A stretch of DNA of 64,000 bases from Streptomyces cathayae (GCF_029760955.1 NZ_CP121682.1:2914001-2978000), one strand, 5' to 3'. Shown: positions 47,125 through 56,513, counted from the first letter of the stretch. Made by a program: numbers and translations. The notes: generated from the sequence alone by a model not told the origin.

Positions 47125-47976
47125 ATGGCGACCAGGAGCACGCCGACGGAGCGGCAGAAGCGGCTTGGTGTCGAATTGCGCAAGATGCGGCTGGCTGCCG
47201 GCGTCACCACCGAGTACGCCGCAGGCCTGCTCGGCATCGACCGGACCCGCTTGTCCAACATGGAGTCGGGCATCCGGCCTTTCTCGGCCGACCGCATCCG
47301 CACGCTCGCCTGCAATTACGCATGTGACGACGAGGGGTACATCAACGCGCTGGTCGCGATGTGCGAGCAACGCAAGCGCGGCTGGTGGGAGCACTATCGG
47401 GGCCAGCTCCCACAGGGCCTGCTGGACGTCGCGGAATTGGAGTGGTTCGCCACACGGCTGCACAGCCTGCAAACCGTGCATGTTCCCGGGCTGCTGCAGT
47501 TGAGCGGGTACGCTCGGGCCGTTTTCGACTCCGCTCTGCCGCCGCTGCCCAGATCAGAGGTCGAGCTGCGGGTGGCACTGCGCATGCAGCGTCAGAAGGT
47601 CCTGGAGCAGGAAACCGCGGTCGAATACGTGGCCTACGTGCACGAGTCCGCTCTGCGTATGCAGTTCGGCGGACGACGAACCATGCGGGAGCAGTTGGAG
47701 CACCTGTGCGACATCTCGGAACGCAGCAACGTCGACGTGCGCGTGCTTCCTGTTGACGCAGGCGCTTTCCCGGGAGCGGGACACGCGGTTCTGTACGCCC
47801 ACGGCGTGGTTCCCCAGTTGGACACCGTGCAGTTGGACTCCGCTCATGGTGGCGAGTTCACACACGCCGATGCGCAGCTCACCAAGTACCGTGCCCACAT
47901 GGACTGGTGGCACGACAGATCACTGGATCCGCAGGGCTCCCGAGACCTCATCCACTCCATCATCCGCCAACTCTGA
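47125..47976 (+). CDS. XRE regulator with DUF5753 (WhiJ/Scr1-like)
   Basis: This 283-aa protein has an N-terminal XRE helix-turn-helix (LGVELRKMRLAAGVTTEYAAG LLGIDRTRLSNMESG; about 14-70). The ligand- or partner-binding DUF5753 domain follows (LEWFATRLHSLQTVHVPGLL, YARAVF, LRVALRMQRQKVLEQ, VHESALRMQFGG, VRVLPVDAGAFPGAGHAV). ATG 47125 has AAGGGGCGGC upstream. With the DUF397 gene 12 nt downstream and the RsbW-like gene divergent, this is the WhiJ arrangement that controls development in Streptomyces. Confidence 0.88.
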   Translation: MATRSTPTERQKRLGVELRKMRLAAGVTTEYAAGLLGIDRTRLSNMESGIRPFSADRIRTLACNYACDDEGYINALVAMCEQRKRGWWEHYRGQLPQGLLDVAELEWFATRLHSLQTVHVPGLLQLSGYARAVFDSALPPLPRSEVELRVALRMQRQKVLEQETAVEYVAYVHESALRMQFGGRRTMREQLEHLCDISERSNVDVRVLPVDAGAFPGAGHAVLYAHGVVPQLDTVQLDSAHGGEFTHADAQLTKYRAHMDWWHDRSLDPQGSRDLIHSIIRQL

Positions 47977-47988
47977 GGAGTCGCCGCC

Positions 47989-48180
47989 ATGGCTGCCATC
48001 AGCTGGGAAGAGCCGTACTGCGCGGAGGGAAACAACTGTTTCCGCATAGGCACCGACAGCGAGGGCAACGCCTACATCGCCGTCGCCGGCCAGGAGGACC
48101 AGCCCCTCACCGACACCCGGGAAGCCCTCCGCAACCTCATCCTGGAAATCAAGGCAGGCAAGGCGGACCACCTGCTGTGA
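47989..48180 (+). CDS. DUF397 small protein
   Basis: This 63-aa acidic protein contains WEEPYCAEGNNCFRIGTDSEG and TDTREALRNLILEIKAG, the DUF397 pattern, though with the usual SYSGNGNCVEVA block altered. It starts 12 nt after the XRE stop with GAGGAGTCGCCGCC upstream and should be cotranslated. DUF397 proteins antagonise their XRE partners in WhiJ-type systems. Confidence 0.8.
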   Translation: MAAISWEEPYCAEGNNCFRIGTDSEGNAYIAVAGQEDQPLTDTREALRNLILEIKAGKADHLL

Positions 48181-48668
48181 GCCGTAAGGCGGCGAATCAT
48201 CGAAGAGGGGCGTCCGATGCCCGTCAGATCCCGCACGAGTAGGGGTGCGGTACCGCTGGAAAGGCCGGCCTTCGAGTCCGAGCTGCGATGGTGTCCTTGC
48301 GGGTGGCGCACGGGATCTGAAGGTGGTGTCGCAGGTCGGGGCCGGTCGTGCTGCCCGGCGGGCGACGTTCCGCGACCGCTCGGTGGGGCGGCGGCCTCGA
48401 CATGGGTGCTGCCGGGACACTCCCCCACGCGCGGGGAGGACACACCGTCCCGAAGTCGTGAGCACTTCGGCCGCTACTGTCCTGATACCGCTCATCTGAG
48501 CGCTTAAGTGACACATGCCCACCGACTGCTCACGGTTTTCGGCAAGGCACCCGTCTCCGGCTCCGCAGCCCCGGGGCCGCGGAGATCCCCTGCGCCCCCG
48601 GCAGAACACCATCCGAGCTGCCCCCGAGCAGGGCCCGGGGGGTGGTGTTCCAGCTGGGTCTCGGGTCG
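48181..48668. other. Convergent gap with no recognised gene
   Basis: These 488 nt between the convergent DUF397 and OmpA-family stops lack coding bias. GAACACCA (48604-48611) can pair with TGGTGTTC (48643-48650) across GC-rich sequence, a possible terminator for the leftward pilus operon. Confidence 0.35.
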
Positions 48669-49313
48669 TCAGCTCTCCGTGCGGGGGAAGGAGATCTCGA
48701 CCCTGCGGTTCTTCTTGCGGCCGGCCTCGGTGGAGTTGTCGGCGATCGGGTACTGCTCGCCGTAGCCGCGCACCTCGTAGGTGACGCCGGGGTCGTTCAG
48801 CTCCTGGCCCAGGACGGTGTGCACGGCGTTCGCGCGTTTACGGGACAGGACGTCGCCGTGGGCCGAGGAGCCCAGGTTGTCCGTGAAGCCGAAGACGCGG
48901 ATCTTCGTGGCGTTCTGCTTCTTGATCTCTTCGGCGATCGTGCCGATACGGGACTTCGCCTGCGCGCTGAGCTTCGCGCTGTCCTTGCCGAACAGCACCT
49001 CGGCCTGCAGCGCGAACGTCACCTCCGTGTTGGTGTCCTCCCGTCGCTCGTCACCGCTCTGCTCCTCGACGACCTGCTTGATGTCGAGCACCTTCGGTTC
49101 GGCGAGGGTGGCACCGTCGGGGAGCTTCAGGTCGGGATCGTTGGGGTCAAGCTCGACCGGGGCGGAGGCGGTGGCCTCGGTGCCCGGGGGGACGCTGGGA
49201 CCGTCGTCGGGATACGCAGCCACATCATTGACACTCATGGCAAGCAGGACCACAAAGGCCGTCGTGACAAACCGCTTTCCCGTCACGGAACGTGAGATTC
49301 GAGACGTGGTCAT
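48669..49313 (-). CDS. Secreted OmpA-family protein at the end of the Tad operon
   Basis: This 214-aa protein has a signal peptide (RFVTTAFVVLLAMSVNDVAAY, about 15-36). A linker and a C-terminal OmpA-like peptidoglycan-binding domain follow (VLFGKDSAKLSAQAKSRIGT, IRVFGFTDNLGSSAHGDVLS, RANAVHTVLGQEL, RGYGEQYPIADNSTEAGRKKNRRVE). ATG 49313 follows the lipoprotein stop by 7 nt, so it is in the pilin operon. In a Gram-positive cell it would fasten the pilus or secretion machine to the wall. Confidence 0.87.
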   Translation of the reverse strand: MTTSRISRSVTGKRFVTTAFVVLLAMSVNDVAAYPDDGPSVPPGTEATASAPVELDPNDPDLKLPDGATLAEPKVLDIKQVVEEQSGDERREDTNTEVTFALQAEVLFGKDSAKLSAQAKSRIGTIAEEIKKQNATKIRVFGFTDNLGSSAHGDVLSRKRANAVHTVLGQELNDPGVTYEVRGYGEQYPIADNSTEAGRKKNRRVEISFPRTES

Positions 49314-49320
49314 TCGAGCA

Positions 49321-49896
49321 TCACCCGGTGATCTCGATGACACCAGCAGAGAACATGGGCAGCTGGAACGTCAACTCGGTCGTCTCCGCAGGCGGTGCGG
49401 GGAATTGCATGAAGACGGGCAAAGAATCGCCTGGCTTCAGATTGGGAAAATTGGTCGTCGTGAGCGGACGTCCGTCCGTGTCCCGCAACACGTAGTAGCG
49501 CTTCTTTCCCTTGGAGTCCACCAGGGTGGCACCACCAAGAGACCTTCCATTCCTGATGATCTCTGTCTCATTGCCGCTTACCTGCGCAGGGACAACGGAC
49601 ACCTCACTCGCATCGTTCTTCAAGTCACCGCTCACAGTCAGGAATCCACCTGAGTCCCGCTGCGCCGCGGTGATCTTGAGCAGCAGACCAGACGGGCCCT
49701 TCAACTCGGCCAACGGCTCCGCCGACTTCCCTTCTTGGACACTAGGGCCTGCCCCTTCTTCCTCAGGCGAAGATGCCGAAGCGTTGGGCTTTTCATCGCC
49801 GCCTCCCTCGCCACTGCACCCGATAGCCCCTAGAGACAATCCGGTCGCCAGAGTCAGCACGACCACCCCCCTGCGGGCCCTCATTGCGAACCACAT
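49321..49896 (-). CDS. Lipoprotein in the Tad operon
   Basis: This 191-aa precursor has a lipobox LSLGAIGCSG; the Cys would be lipidated near residue 27. A charged, disordered spacer follows, then a beta-rich domain (LTVSGDLKNDASEVSVVP, KKRYYVLRDTDGRPL) that looks like an immunoglobulin-like DUF4352 fold. ATG 49896 is preferred because GGGG lies 7 nt upstream; GTG 49902 is possible. It is cotranscribed with the OmpA-family gene. Confidence 0.75.
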   Translation of the reverse strand: MWFAMRARRGVVVLTLATGLSLGAIGCSGEGGGDEKPNASASSPEEEGAGPSVQEGKSAEPLAELKGPSGLLLKITAAQRDSGGFLTVSGDLKNDASEVSVVPAQVSGNETEIIRNGRSLGGATLVDSKGKKRYYVLRDTDGRPLTTTNFPNLKPGDSLPVFMQFPAPPAETTELTFQLPMFSAGVIEITG

Positions 49897-49936
49897 ACTC
49901 ACGCCCCTGTTTTCCTATTCAATCGTCGTTCGCTGA

Positions 49937-50539
49937 TCAGTCGGACAGGTGGACATCGAAGAGGTCCTCAGGCTTTGGAAGAAGCTCTTCGGGATCTTCC
50001 GGATCCAGCTCCCATTTCCCGTCCGTGCAAGTGAGCAGCGGCAGGGTGCCCTCGGGAGCATCCTCGGCCAGAGGGTCGAAGGTACAGCGAGGATCGATCA
50101 CCGCAGTGGCTGTTTCCTTCGACTTCATGTTCTCGGTGCCGGGCACAATGGACTCCCCCACGGTGTCGGTCGTCTCGACCTCGACGGTGTAGCCCAGCAA
50201 CCCGTCCTGCTTGCACCCCTGGACGGCTGCATCATTCCGCGCAGCGAGTTGTTGTGCGCGCCAGCACGAATCGTCGAGTCCTTCCGCAGCGCCGTCGAAG
50301 ATCGCCTTCCACTTGGTCGGATCCAGGAGGTTTTCGACCCAGGCGCCCGTGAGCTGGTCACGCCTGTCCTGAGCCGCCGCGAGCGCGGCCGCGTCCGCGG
50401 CTGTCTGAGCACCGTTCCTGTGGGCCGCTGCCTGCCCGACCGCCAAGTACGCGAACGCGAGAAAGAGCAGACCCGCTACCACCGTGATGTAGATGGGGAA
50501 GGCCTGCCCTGCGTCGCCGTACCTACGGGGCCGCGTCAA
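49937..50539 (-). CDS. TadG-like pilus assembly protein
   Basis: This 200-aa protein starts LTRPRRYGDAGQAFPIYITV with a single membrane helix (about 16-36; the hydrophobic TadG/TadE N-terminus). A soluble region rich in Asp follows, with four Cys in pairs. Start at TTG 50539 is inferred because it overlaps the Flp stop by 4 nt (TTGA); upstream in the same frame there is no ATG or GTG with coding support. It is a minor pilin or assembly factor in the Flp/Tad family. Confidence 0.72.
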   Translation of the reverse strand: MTRPRRYGDAGQAFPIYITVVAGLLFLAFAYLAVGQAAAHRNGAQTAADAAALAAAQDRRDQLTGAWVENLLDPTKWKAIFDGAAEGLDDSCWRAQQLAARNDAAVQGCKQDGLLGYTVEVETTDTVGESIVPGTENMKSKETATAVIDPRCTFDPLAEDAPEGTLPLLTCTDGKWELDPEDPEELLPKPEDLFDVHLSD

Positions 50540-50730
50540 CCGGTCACTTCTGCGATCTTTGCCGTGATCGCCGTGTAAATCGACTGCCCGATGTCCGTCC
50601 CCGTGATCGCCAGCACGATTGCCACCACCACCGCGATGATGCCCAGGTACTCCACCGCCGTCTGGCCCCTGTCGTTGCGGGTGGTGCGGGAGTGGAGGTA
50701 GGTGATCGTGGTGTTGATCCAGTTGCTCAT
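50536..50730 (-). CDS. flp: Flp-type pilin
   Basis: This 64-aa type IVb pilin has a short leader followed by GQTAVEYLGIIAVVVAIVLAI. The Gly-Gln-x-x-x-Glu cleavage context (G22, Glu+5-like E27) and Tyr are as in Flp pilins. ATG 50730 has GGAGGGGAACACC upstream. It would be processed by a prepilin peptidase (not in this window) and polymerised by TadA/B/C. It follows the response-regulator gene by 160 nt, so it probably has its own promoter. Confidence 0.85.
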   Translation of the reverse strand: MSNWINTTITYLHSRTTRNDRGQTAVEYLGIIAVVVAIVLAITGTDIGQSIYTAITAKIAEVTG

Positions 50731-50890
50731 GGTGTTCCCCTCCGGCTGACGCGGTTGCGGCTTGCTTCAGGGTGCCGCAGTCGATGTCAGCAACGTACGG
50801 CGAGTTTTCCGGTTCGCCAGAGGGCCCCAGGGCCCATTTCCAGGCCCAGTTAGCGGTCCGCCGCTTCCTCTTCCCTGTTGTCACCGCAGG

Positions 50891-51805
50891 TCACCCCAGT
50901 CCTCGCGTCGAGTCCGGGGCCGTGCCGAGCCACTTCGCGGCGGCTTCGGAACGGCTGGTGCTGTGGAGCTTCGCGAAGATGCGGTTGATGTGGTTCTTGA
51001 CCGTCTTCTCGCTGATGAAACAGGTGGCGGCGATCTGCTGGTTGTTCATCCCGGATGCGATGTGGTCCATGATCTCCGCCTCCCTTGCGCTCAGTTGGAA
51101 CCTCGACCTGTCGGGGGCGGCCGGACGACCGCTTGTCCACCCGGACGACGACTGTCCCACACGCGGTTGCAGTTGCGAAAGGTTTTGTGAAGAAATGACG
51201 GCGGGAGATGACTGGATCTGTCTCAGTTCGCCTGGTGGTGTGGCGGGTTGATGTTTTGTGTACGGCAACGCGACTACGGAATCTGCGTATGCAGTCGCAT
51301 CCTTCCGGGCGTCTCCCAGGCCGTCGGGTAACGGTGGACCCGGGGGTGCCTTGCGGAGCTGGGCCAGGAGCGCTCCGGCCGGTGTGGGGGTGAAGTGGGC
51401 TCGGCCCTGCCCGATGTCCCGTACGGCTGTGACCAGTTCGTCCGCCGTGAACTCGCCGTGGACCAGGTAACCGCCCGCTCCCCTGCGCAGTGCCTCCTGG
51501 ACGATCTCCGATTCTCCGCTGTACGTCAGCATCATGACCGGGGCGATGCGTGCCAGGTACGGGAGTGCCGTGATGCCGTCCGTGCCCGGCATGCGGACGT
51601 CGAGGAGGATGACGTCGGGGTGGTGGTCCCGGGCGGCCCGGCATGCCGCGTCGCCGTCTGCCGCCTGGGCCACGACCGTCAGCTCCTCGTGGACGGAGAG
51701 CAGTGCGGTCAGGCCCGCGCGGACCACCGGGTTGTCGTCGGCGACGAGGATCCGCAGGGCGGTGGGTGAGGGTGCCTTCGGGGCAGGGCTCGGCAGCGTG
51801 CTCAT
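50891..51805 (-). CDS. LuxR-family response regulator in the Tad locus
   Basis: This 304-aa protein has a receiver domain (about 17-135; phospho-acceptor D69 in VILLDVRMPG, acidic pair D23-D24). A long unstructured linker (about 140-230) and a C-terminal LuxR HTH follow (LSAREAEIMDHIASGMNNQQIAAT, SEKTVKNHINRIFAKLHSTSR). ATG 51805 overlaps the kinase stop by 4 nt. It likely controls the pilin promoter in the 160-nt gap just downstream. Confidence 0.92.
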   Translation of the reverse strand: MSTLPSPAPKAPSPTALRILVADDNPVVRAGLTALLSVHEELTVVAQAADGDAACRAARDHHPDVILLDVRMPGTDGITALPYLARIAPVMMLTYSGESEIVQEALRRGAGGYLVHGEFTADELVTAVRDIGQGRAHFTPTPAGALLAQLRKAPPGPPLPDGLGDARKDATAYADSVVALPYTKHQPATPPGELRQIQSSPAVISSQNLSQLQPRVGQSSSGWTSGRPAAPDRSRFQLSAREAEIMDHIASGMNNQQIAATCFISEKTVKNHINRIFAKLHSTSRSEAAAKWLGTAPDSTRGLG

Positions 51806-53259
51806 GGGGGTGTCGTCCTCGCTGTCGCAGGGGTGGCCGGTGGCGCCGTGGCCGGCAGGGGGAGTTCCAGGCGGACTTCGGTGCCTCGGGGATGGGTGCC
51901 GCGGCCGATGCGGATGCGGGCGCCGATCGCGGCCGCGCGCTCGACCATGCCGACCAGGCCGAAGTGGCCCTCCCGGCGGAGTTGTCCGAGGTCCGTGTCC
52001 GGGGGCAGGCCGCTGCCGTCGTCGTGGACGCTGATGCGGAGCAGGCCGCCGTGGACGCCCGCGCTCACGTCGACGCGGGTCGGCGCCGCGTGGCGGTGGG
52101 CGTTCTCCATCGCCTCTTCGACGATGGTGAGCAGCTGGCGTGCCATGGCGAGGGGAACGGTGGGCGGGTGGTCGCCGGTTCGGCGGAAGGCCGTGGGGAG
52201 ACCGGTGCGGGTGCTGAAGGTGCGGGTGTGCGTCGCCAGTTCGGCCAGTACGTCCGTGTCCGTGTCCATGCCCGTGTCCGGCTCCGTGCCGGCGGACGGG
52301 TGCGGCTCGCGGCGCAGGTCGGTCAGGAGTTCGCGGGACTCGGCGGCGGCGCGGCGGGCCGAGCGGGCGACGAGTTCCGCCTGCTGCCGCACCAGCGCCG
52401 CGTCCAGGTGCCCGGCGCTCGCGGAGGCGGCGAGGCCGTCGGCGGCCAGGGCGACGCCGTACAGGGTCTTGGCGACGGAGTCGTGCATCTCGCGGGCCAG
52501 GCGGGCGCGTTCCTCGCTGACCGCCTCCGTGGCGGCCAGCCGGGCCCGGACCTCCGTGAGGGCCCGGCTGGCCGTGCCGAAGCGGAGCATGAGGTTGCGG
52601 AGGCTGGAGCCGACCGCGCCGGCGAGCACACACGTGCCGGGCAGGAACAGGGTCTCCGTGAGGCCCGCCCGCGGGTCCGCCAGGGTCGCGTAGACCAGGA
52701 GCAGGATCAGGCCCTGGAGCGAGGCGAAGACGGCCGCTCCGCGCCAGCCGTAGACCAGGCCGGCGAGGAGCGGGGTGCAGACGCTGACGTAGGCGAGCAG
52801 GCTGTCGGGGCCCGCGGAGAGGAGGAGCAGGGCGCCGAAGAGGGTGTCCGCGGCCAGGAGGGTGGGGTGGCGCAGGAGGAGGGGGCCGAAGCGTTCCCAG
52901 TCCCGGAACAGGACGTAGGACGCCATGAAGGTGACCACCACGGCGATGCCGACCAGGCGGGTGCCCCAGCCCGGCCCCGCGTTGAGGAGGGCGGCGGGGG
53001 CGGCCAGCGCGATCATCGCCAGCCGGAAACCGAACACCTGCCGGCACAGGGCCTGGAGGGCGTTGATCTGGATGTCGATGTCCGGCGCGGGCACGGCGGC
53101 AGCCCCGGCCCGGTCCGTGGCGGGGCGGCCGCCGTCGTCCACGGGCGGCACCCGAAGGTGCGGCGCGTCCGCCCGGGGCACGGTGCTCCCGGGCCGCCGC
53201 GGGCGGCACCGCAGCGCCTTGCGCGTCGCACGTCCCGTACGTTCCCCGGTCGTCGTCAT
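51802..53259 (-). CDS. MacS-type sensor histidine kinase
   Basis: This 485-aa protein has an N-terminal five- to six-helix membrane sensor (about 68-230). A HisKA_3 dimerisation helix with H259 in LAREMHDSVAKTLYG follows, then a HATPase (about 365-475; N-box EEAMENAHRHA, G1 HDDGSGLPP, G2 GLVGMVERA). It partners the LuxR response regulator that overlaps its 3' end. Placed between tadC and the pilin gene, it is probably the signal input for pilus expression. Confidence 0.9.
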   Translation of the reverse strand: MTTTGERTGRATRKALRCRPRRPGSTVPRADAPHLRVPPVDDGGRPATDRAGAAAVPAPDIDIQINALQALCRQVFGFRLAMIALAAPAALLNAGPGWGTRLVGIAVVVTFMASYVLFRDWERFGPLLLRHPTLLAADTLFGALLLLSAGPDSLLAYVSVCTPLLAGLVYGWRGAAVFASLQGLILLLVYATLADPRAGLTETLFLPGTCVLAGAVGSSLRNLMLRFGTASRALTEVRARLAATEAVSEERARLAREMHDSVAKTLYGVALAADGLAASASAGHLDAALVRQQAELVARSARRAAAESRELLTDLRREPHPSAGTEPDTGMDTDTDVLAELATHTRTFSTRTGLPTAFRRTGDHPPTVPLAMARQLLTIVEEAMENAHRHAAPTRVDVSAGVHGGLLRISVHDDGSGLPPDTDLGQLRREGHFGLVGMVERAAAIGARIRIGRGTHPRGTEVRLELPLPATAPPATPATARTTPP

Positions 53260-53279
53260 GGCAGCACCGCGTCCCCGTC

Positions 53280-54167
53280 CTACTCGCCCGTGATCGAGCC
53301 GAAGTCGGTGCCGGAGCCCAGGATCAGGCCCGCGCCGAGGAGGATCATCGTGGCCGGGACCATGAACGTGGTGATCATCATGGTGGCCTTGGGGACGGCG
53401 CGGGCGGCCTTGCGACGGGCGTTCTGCGCGTCCGTGCGGCGCATGTCCTTGGCGAGGGCGACCAGGGTCTCCACGATGGGGGCGCCCAGTTCCTCGCCCT
53501 GCTGCAGCGCGGTGACGAACATGGCGACCTGCTCGGAGTCGTTGCGGCGGCGGAGCTCCGCGAAGGCCTCGCGGCGGCTCATGCCGAGGTCCATCTGGCG
53601 GAGGGTGATGCGCAGTTCGTCCGCCCACGGGCCCTCGTACCTGGTGGCGACCCGGTCCAGGGCCTGGCGGAAGCCGAGGCCCGCGCTGACGACGACGGCG
53701 AGGACGTCCAGGAAGTCCGGCAGCGTCCGCTCGATGACGTCGCGGCGGATCCGGATCGCCGACCAGATGCCGACCTCCGTCCAGAACGCGCCGAAGGCGA
53801 GCAGCAGCAGCGCGACGAAGAACTGCCCGCGCAGGAGGAAGACCAGGCAGCCGAGGCCGCCGAGGAAGCCGTAGACCGCGCGGCGGGCGGCGTAGCGGTC
53901 GATGGTGAGGCCGCCGGGGTTGCCCGCCAGGTCGATCTTCCGGCGGTACCGGGCGACCCGCTGGGGGCCCATGAGGCGCAGGACGGCCGGGGCGTAGCGC
54001 ATACCCATGCGGTCGACGAGCGAGTCCACCGCGCCGGTGCGGGTGGCGCCGACCTCCAGGGCGAGGACCAGGTCGGCGGGGAGTTTCGCCTCGGCGCGGT
54101 ACATGCGGAGGCCGGCGAAGACGCCCCAGACGGCGATGGCCATGGCCAGTGCGAGCAGGAGTCCCAT
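53280..54167 (-). CDS. tadC: TadC-like type II/IV secretion F protein
   Basis: This 295-aa T2SSF-family membrane protein contains TLPDFLDVLAVVVSAGLGFRQAL, FAELRRRNDSEQVAMFVTALQQGEELG and a C-terminal pair of helices (MITTFMVPATMILLGAGLIL). It forms, with TadB, the inner-membrane platform that works with the TadA ATPase. Start ATG 54167 follows tadB by 23 nt. Confidence 0.88.
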   Translation of the reverse strand: MGLLLALAMAIAVWGVFAGLRMYRAEAKLPADLVLALEVGATRTGAVDSLVDRMGMRYAPAVLRLMGPQRVARYRRKIDLAGNPGGLTIDRYAARRAVYGFLGGLGCLVFLLRGQFFVALLLLAFGAFWTEVGIWSAIRIRRDVIERTLPDFLDVLAVVVSAGLGFRQALDRVATRYEGPWADELRITLRQMDLGMSRREAFAELRRRNDSEQVAMFVTALQQGEELGAPIVETLVALAKDMRRTDAQNARRKAARAVPKATMMITTFMVPATMILLGAGLILGSGTDFGSITGE

Positions 54168-54190
54168 GTCAGTCGTTCCCTTCCCGTCCC

Positions 54191-55135
54191 TCAGACGTCG
54201 ATGCGGGACAGGCGGCGGATGAGGACGAAGCCGATGGCGTAGAGGCCGAAGGCGACGATCACGGCGCCCTGGCCGACCGGGGAGCCGGTCATGCGCTCCA
54301 GTGCGCCGTCCTTCACCCCGTTCATCAGGAACAACGAGCCGACCCCCAGGACGGGAACGGCGTAGGACGTCATGCTGACCTGGGAGAGCTGGGTGCGGAC
54401 CTCGCGCCGGGTCTCCTTGCGTTCCTCCAGGGTGTCGGTGAGGTTCCGCAGCGCGCCGACCACCTGGCCGCCGGCCCGGTTGGACAGCACCAGCGTGGTG
54501 ACCAGGACGACCAGTTCGCGGGAGGGGAGCCGCTCGGCGAGTTCGCCCAGGGCGTCGTCCATCGAGGCGCCGAGCGCCAACTGGTTGTCGACCTTGGCCA
54601 GTTCCTCGCCGGCCGGTGCCTCCAGCTCCTCCGCCGCCATGCCGATCGCCGTCCGCAGGGCCAGGCCGGCCTGGGTGGCGTTGGCCAGGATGCGGGCCAG
54701 TTCGGGGAGTTGGTTGATGAACTTCTCGATCCGTTTCCGGCGCTGCCAGTCGAGGAACTGGAACGCCAGCCAGATGCCGAGGATCCCGGCGAGCGGGCCG
54801 AAGAACGGGGCGAGGACGGCCTGGCCGGTGAGGTGGAGGCCCAGGACCAGGGCGAGCATGCAGACGACGAACTCCCCCGGGGTGATGTTCAGGCCGGTCG
54901 CCACCAGCCGCAGTTCCAGTTTCCTGCCGAACGCGGTGCGGCGCAGCCTGCGGTCCAGAGTGGGAAAGCGGCGCCCGCGTCCGCCGCCCGGGGCCCGGCC
55001 GGTGGCCGCGAGCCGGTCCACCAGCGCCTGCCGCTGTGCCCTGCCCGCGGCGTACAGGTGTACGCCGACGACCGCGAGGACGCAGGTCAGCAGCGCGATG
55101 CCGGTGGTCAGCGTGATCAGGTTCTGCAGCTCCAT
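54191..55135 (-). CDS. tadB: TadB-like type II/IV secretion F protein
   Basis: This 314-aa T2SSF-family protein begins with a transmembrane segment (LITLTTGIALLTCVLAVVGV) and contains INQLPELARILANATQAGLALRTAIG, then SREL VVLVTTLVLSNRAGGQVV and two C-terminal helices. It lies 10 nt downstream of tadA. Together with TadC it would make the platform for Flp pilus extension. Confidence 0.88.
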   Translation of the reverse strand: MELQNLITLTTGIALLTCVLAVVGVHLYAAGRAQRQALVDRLAATGRAPGGGRGRRFPTLDRRLRRTAFGRKLELRLVATGLNITPGEFVVCMLALVLGLHLTGQAVLAPFFGPLAGILGIWLAFQFLDWQRRKRIEKFINQLPELARILANATQAGLALRTAIGMAAEELEAPAGEELAKVDNQLALGASMDDALGELAERLPSRELVVLVTTLVLSNRAGGQVVGALRNLTDTLEERKETRREVRTQLSQVSMTSYAVPVLGVGSLFLMNGVKDGALERMTGSPVGQGAVIVAFGLYAIGFVLIRRLSRIDV

Positions 55136-55145
55136 GGCGGCGGTC

Positions 55146-56483
55146 CTACCTGGCTTCTCGGGTGGTCAGCTGGTCGAGGGAGCGGGCGATACCGAAGGCC
55201 TGCGGGACGGGCTGACTCGCCATGTAGAGGCGTTCGGCGGTGCGGCGCGGGAGCGGGTGGTGCTCGTACGCCCCGTGGATGCGGCCGTCGGGGGCCATCG
55301 GCCGGGCGTGGAAGCGGGCGACGGTGGCCAGTCGGTACGGTTCCCCGCCGTGGCTCTCCAGCAGGGCGATCTCGGTGATGCGGCGGGCGCCGTCGGCGAA
55401 GCGGGTCAGCTGGACGAGGACGTCGACGGCGCTGTTGATCTGGTCGTGCAGCGCGGCGAAGGGGATCTCCACGTCCGCCATGGAGGCCAGGGTCTGGAGC
55501 CGCATCAGGGCGTCCTCCGCGCTGTTGGCGTGGACGGTGGCGAGGGAGCCGTCGTGGCCGGTGGACATCGCCTGGAGCATGTCGAGGGACTCGCCGCCGC
55601 GGACCTCACCGACGACGATGCGGTCGGGGCGCATGCGCAGCGAGTTGCGCACCAGGTCGCGGATGGTGATGCGGCCCTTCCCCTCGACGTTCGGCGGGCG
55701 GGCCTCCAGGCGCACGACGTGCGGCTGCTGGAGCTGGAGTTCGGCGGAGTCCTCGATGGTGATGATGCGTTCGCCCTCGGGGATCAGTCCGGAGAGGGCG
55801 TTGAGGAGGGTCGTCTTGCCGGTGCCGGTCGCGCCCGACACGATCACGTTGAAGCGTGCCCGCACCAGGCCCGCCAGCAGGTACAGCATGTGCTCGTCGA
55901 GGGAGCCGAGGCCGATCAGCTCGTGCAGGGTGAAGGAGCGCGGGAAGCGGCGGATGGTGAGGACGGCGCCGGTCAGGGAGAGCGGCGGGATGATGACGTT
56001 GACGCGCTCGCCGGAGGGCAGGCGCGCGTCGACCATCGGATTCGACTCGTCCACGCGGCGGTTGACCGTCGAGACGATGCGCTCGATGGTCTGCATCAGC
56101 TGGTCGTGGGAGGCGAAGCGCATCGGGAGCTGCTCGACCCGTCCGCCGCGCTCGACGAAGATCGCGTCGGGGCCGTTGACCATGATCTCCGTGACGGAGG
56201 AGTCCTCCAGGAGCGGCTCCAGGATGCCGAGGCCGAGCGCCTCGTCGACGACCCTGCGGATCAGCTGGGAGCGCTCCACGGTCGACAGGACCGGGCCCTC
56301 GCGGCTGATGATGTGCCCGAGCACCCGCTCCAGCCTGGCCCGGCGCTCGGCGGCGGCCAGCGAACTCATCTCCGCGAGGTCGATCTCCTCGAGGAGCTTG
56401 GCCCGGTAGGAGGCGACCAGATGGCCGTCCTCACCCCGGTTTCCCTTCTCCTCGGGGGAGTTGATGCGTGCCCGCAGGCTCAT
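55146..56483 (-). CDS. tadA: TadA/CpaF secretion ATPase
   Basis: This 445-aa T2SS/T4SS ATPase has a helical N-terminal domain (about 20-110) and the CpaF core: LLEDSSVTEIMVNGPDAIFV, then Walker A GATGTGKTTLLNALSG with K223, an Asp-box TIEDSAELQL, MRPDRIVVGEVRGGESLDM (Walker B) and the His-box TGHDGSLATVHAN. It powers assembly of the Flp pilus. ATG 56483 lies downstream of a heptamer repeat array that separates it from the TadE gene. Confidence 0.95.
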   Translation of the reverse strand: MSLRARINSPEEKGNRGEDGHLVASYRAKLLEEIDLAEMSSLAAAERRARLERVLGHIISREGPVLSTVERSQLIRRVVDEALGLGILEPLLEDSSVTEIMVNGPDAIFVERGGRVEQLPMRFASHDQLMQTIERIVSTVNRRVDESNPMVDARLPSGERVNVIIPPLSLTGAVLTIRRFPRSFTLHELIGLGSLDEHMLYLLAGLVRARFNVIVSGATGTGKTTLLNALSGLIPEGERIITIEDSAELQLQQPHVVRLEARPPNVEGKGRITIRDLVRNSLRMRPDRIVVGEVRGGESLDMLQAMSTGHDGSLATVHANSAEDALMRLQTLASMADVEIPFAALHDQINSAVDVLVQLTRFADGARRITEIALLESHGGEPYRLATVARFHARPMAPDGRIHGAYEHHPLPRRTAERLYMASQPVPQAFGIARSLDQLTTREAR

Positions 56484-56513
56484 GAGTCCGGTGCTCCTCG
56501 GTCGTGATTCGTT

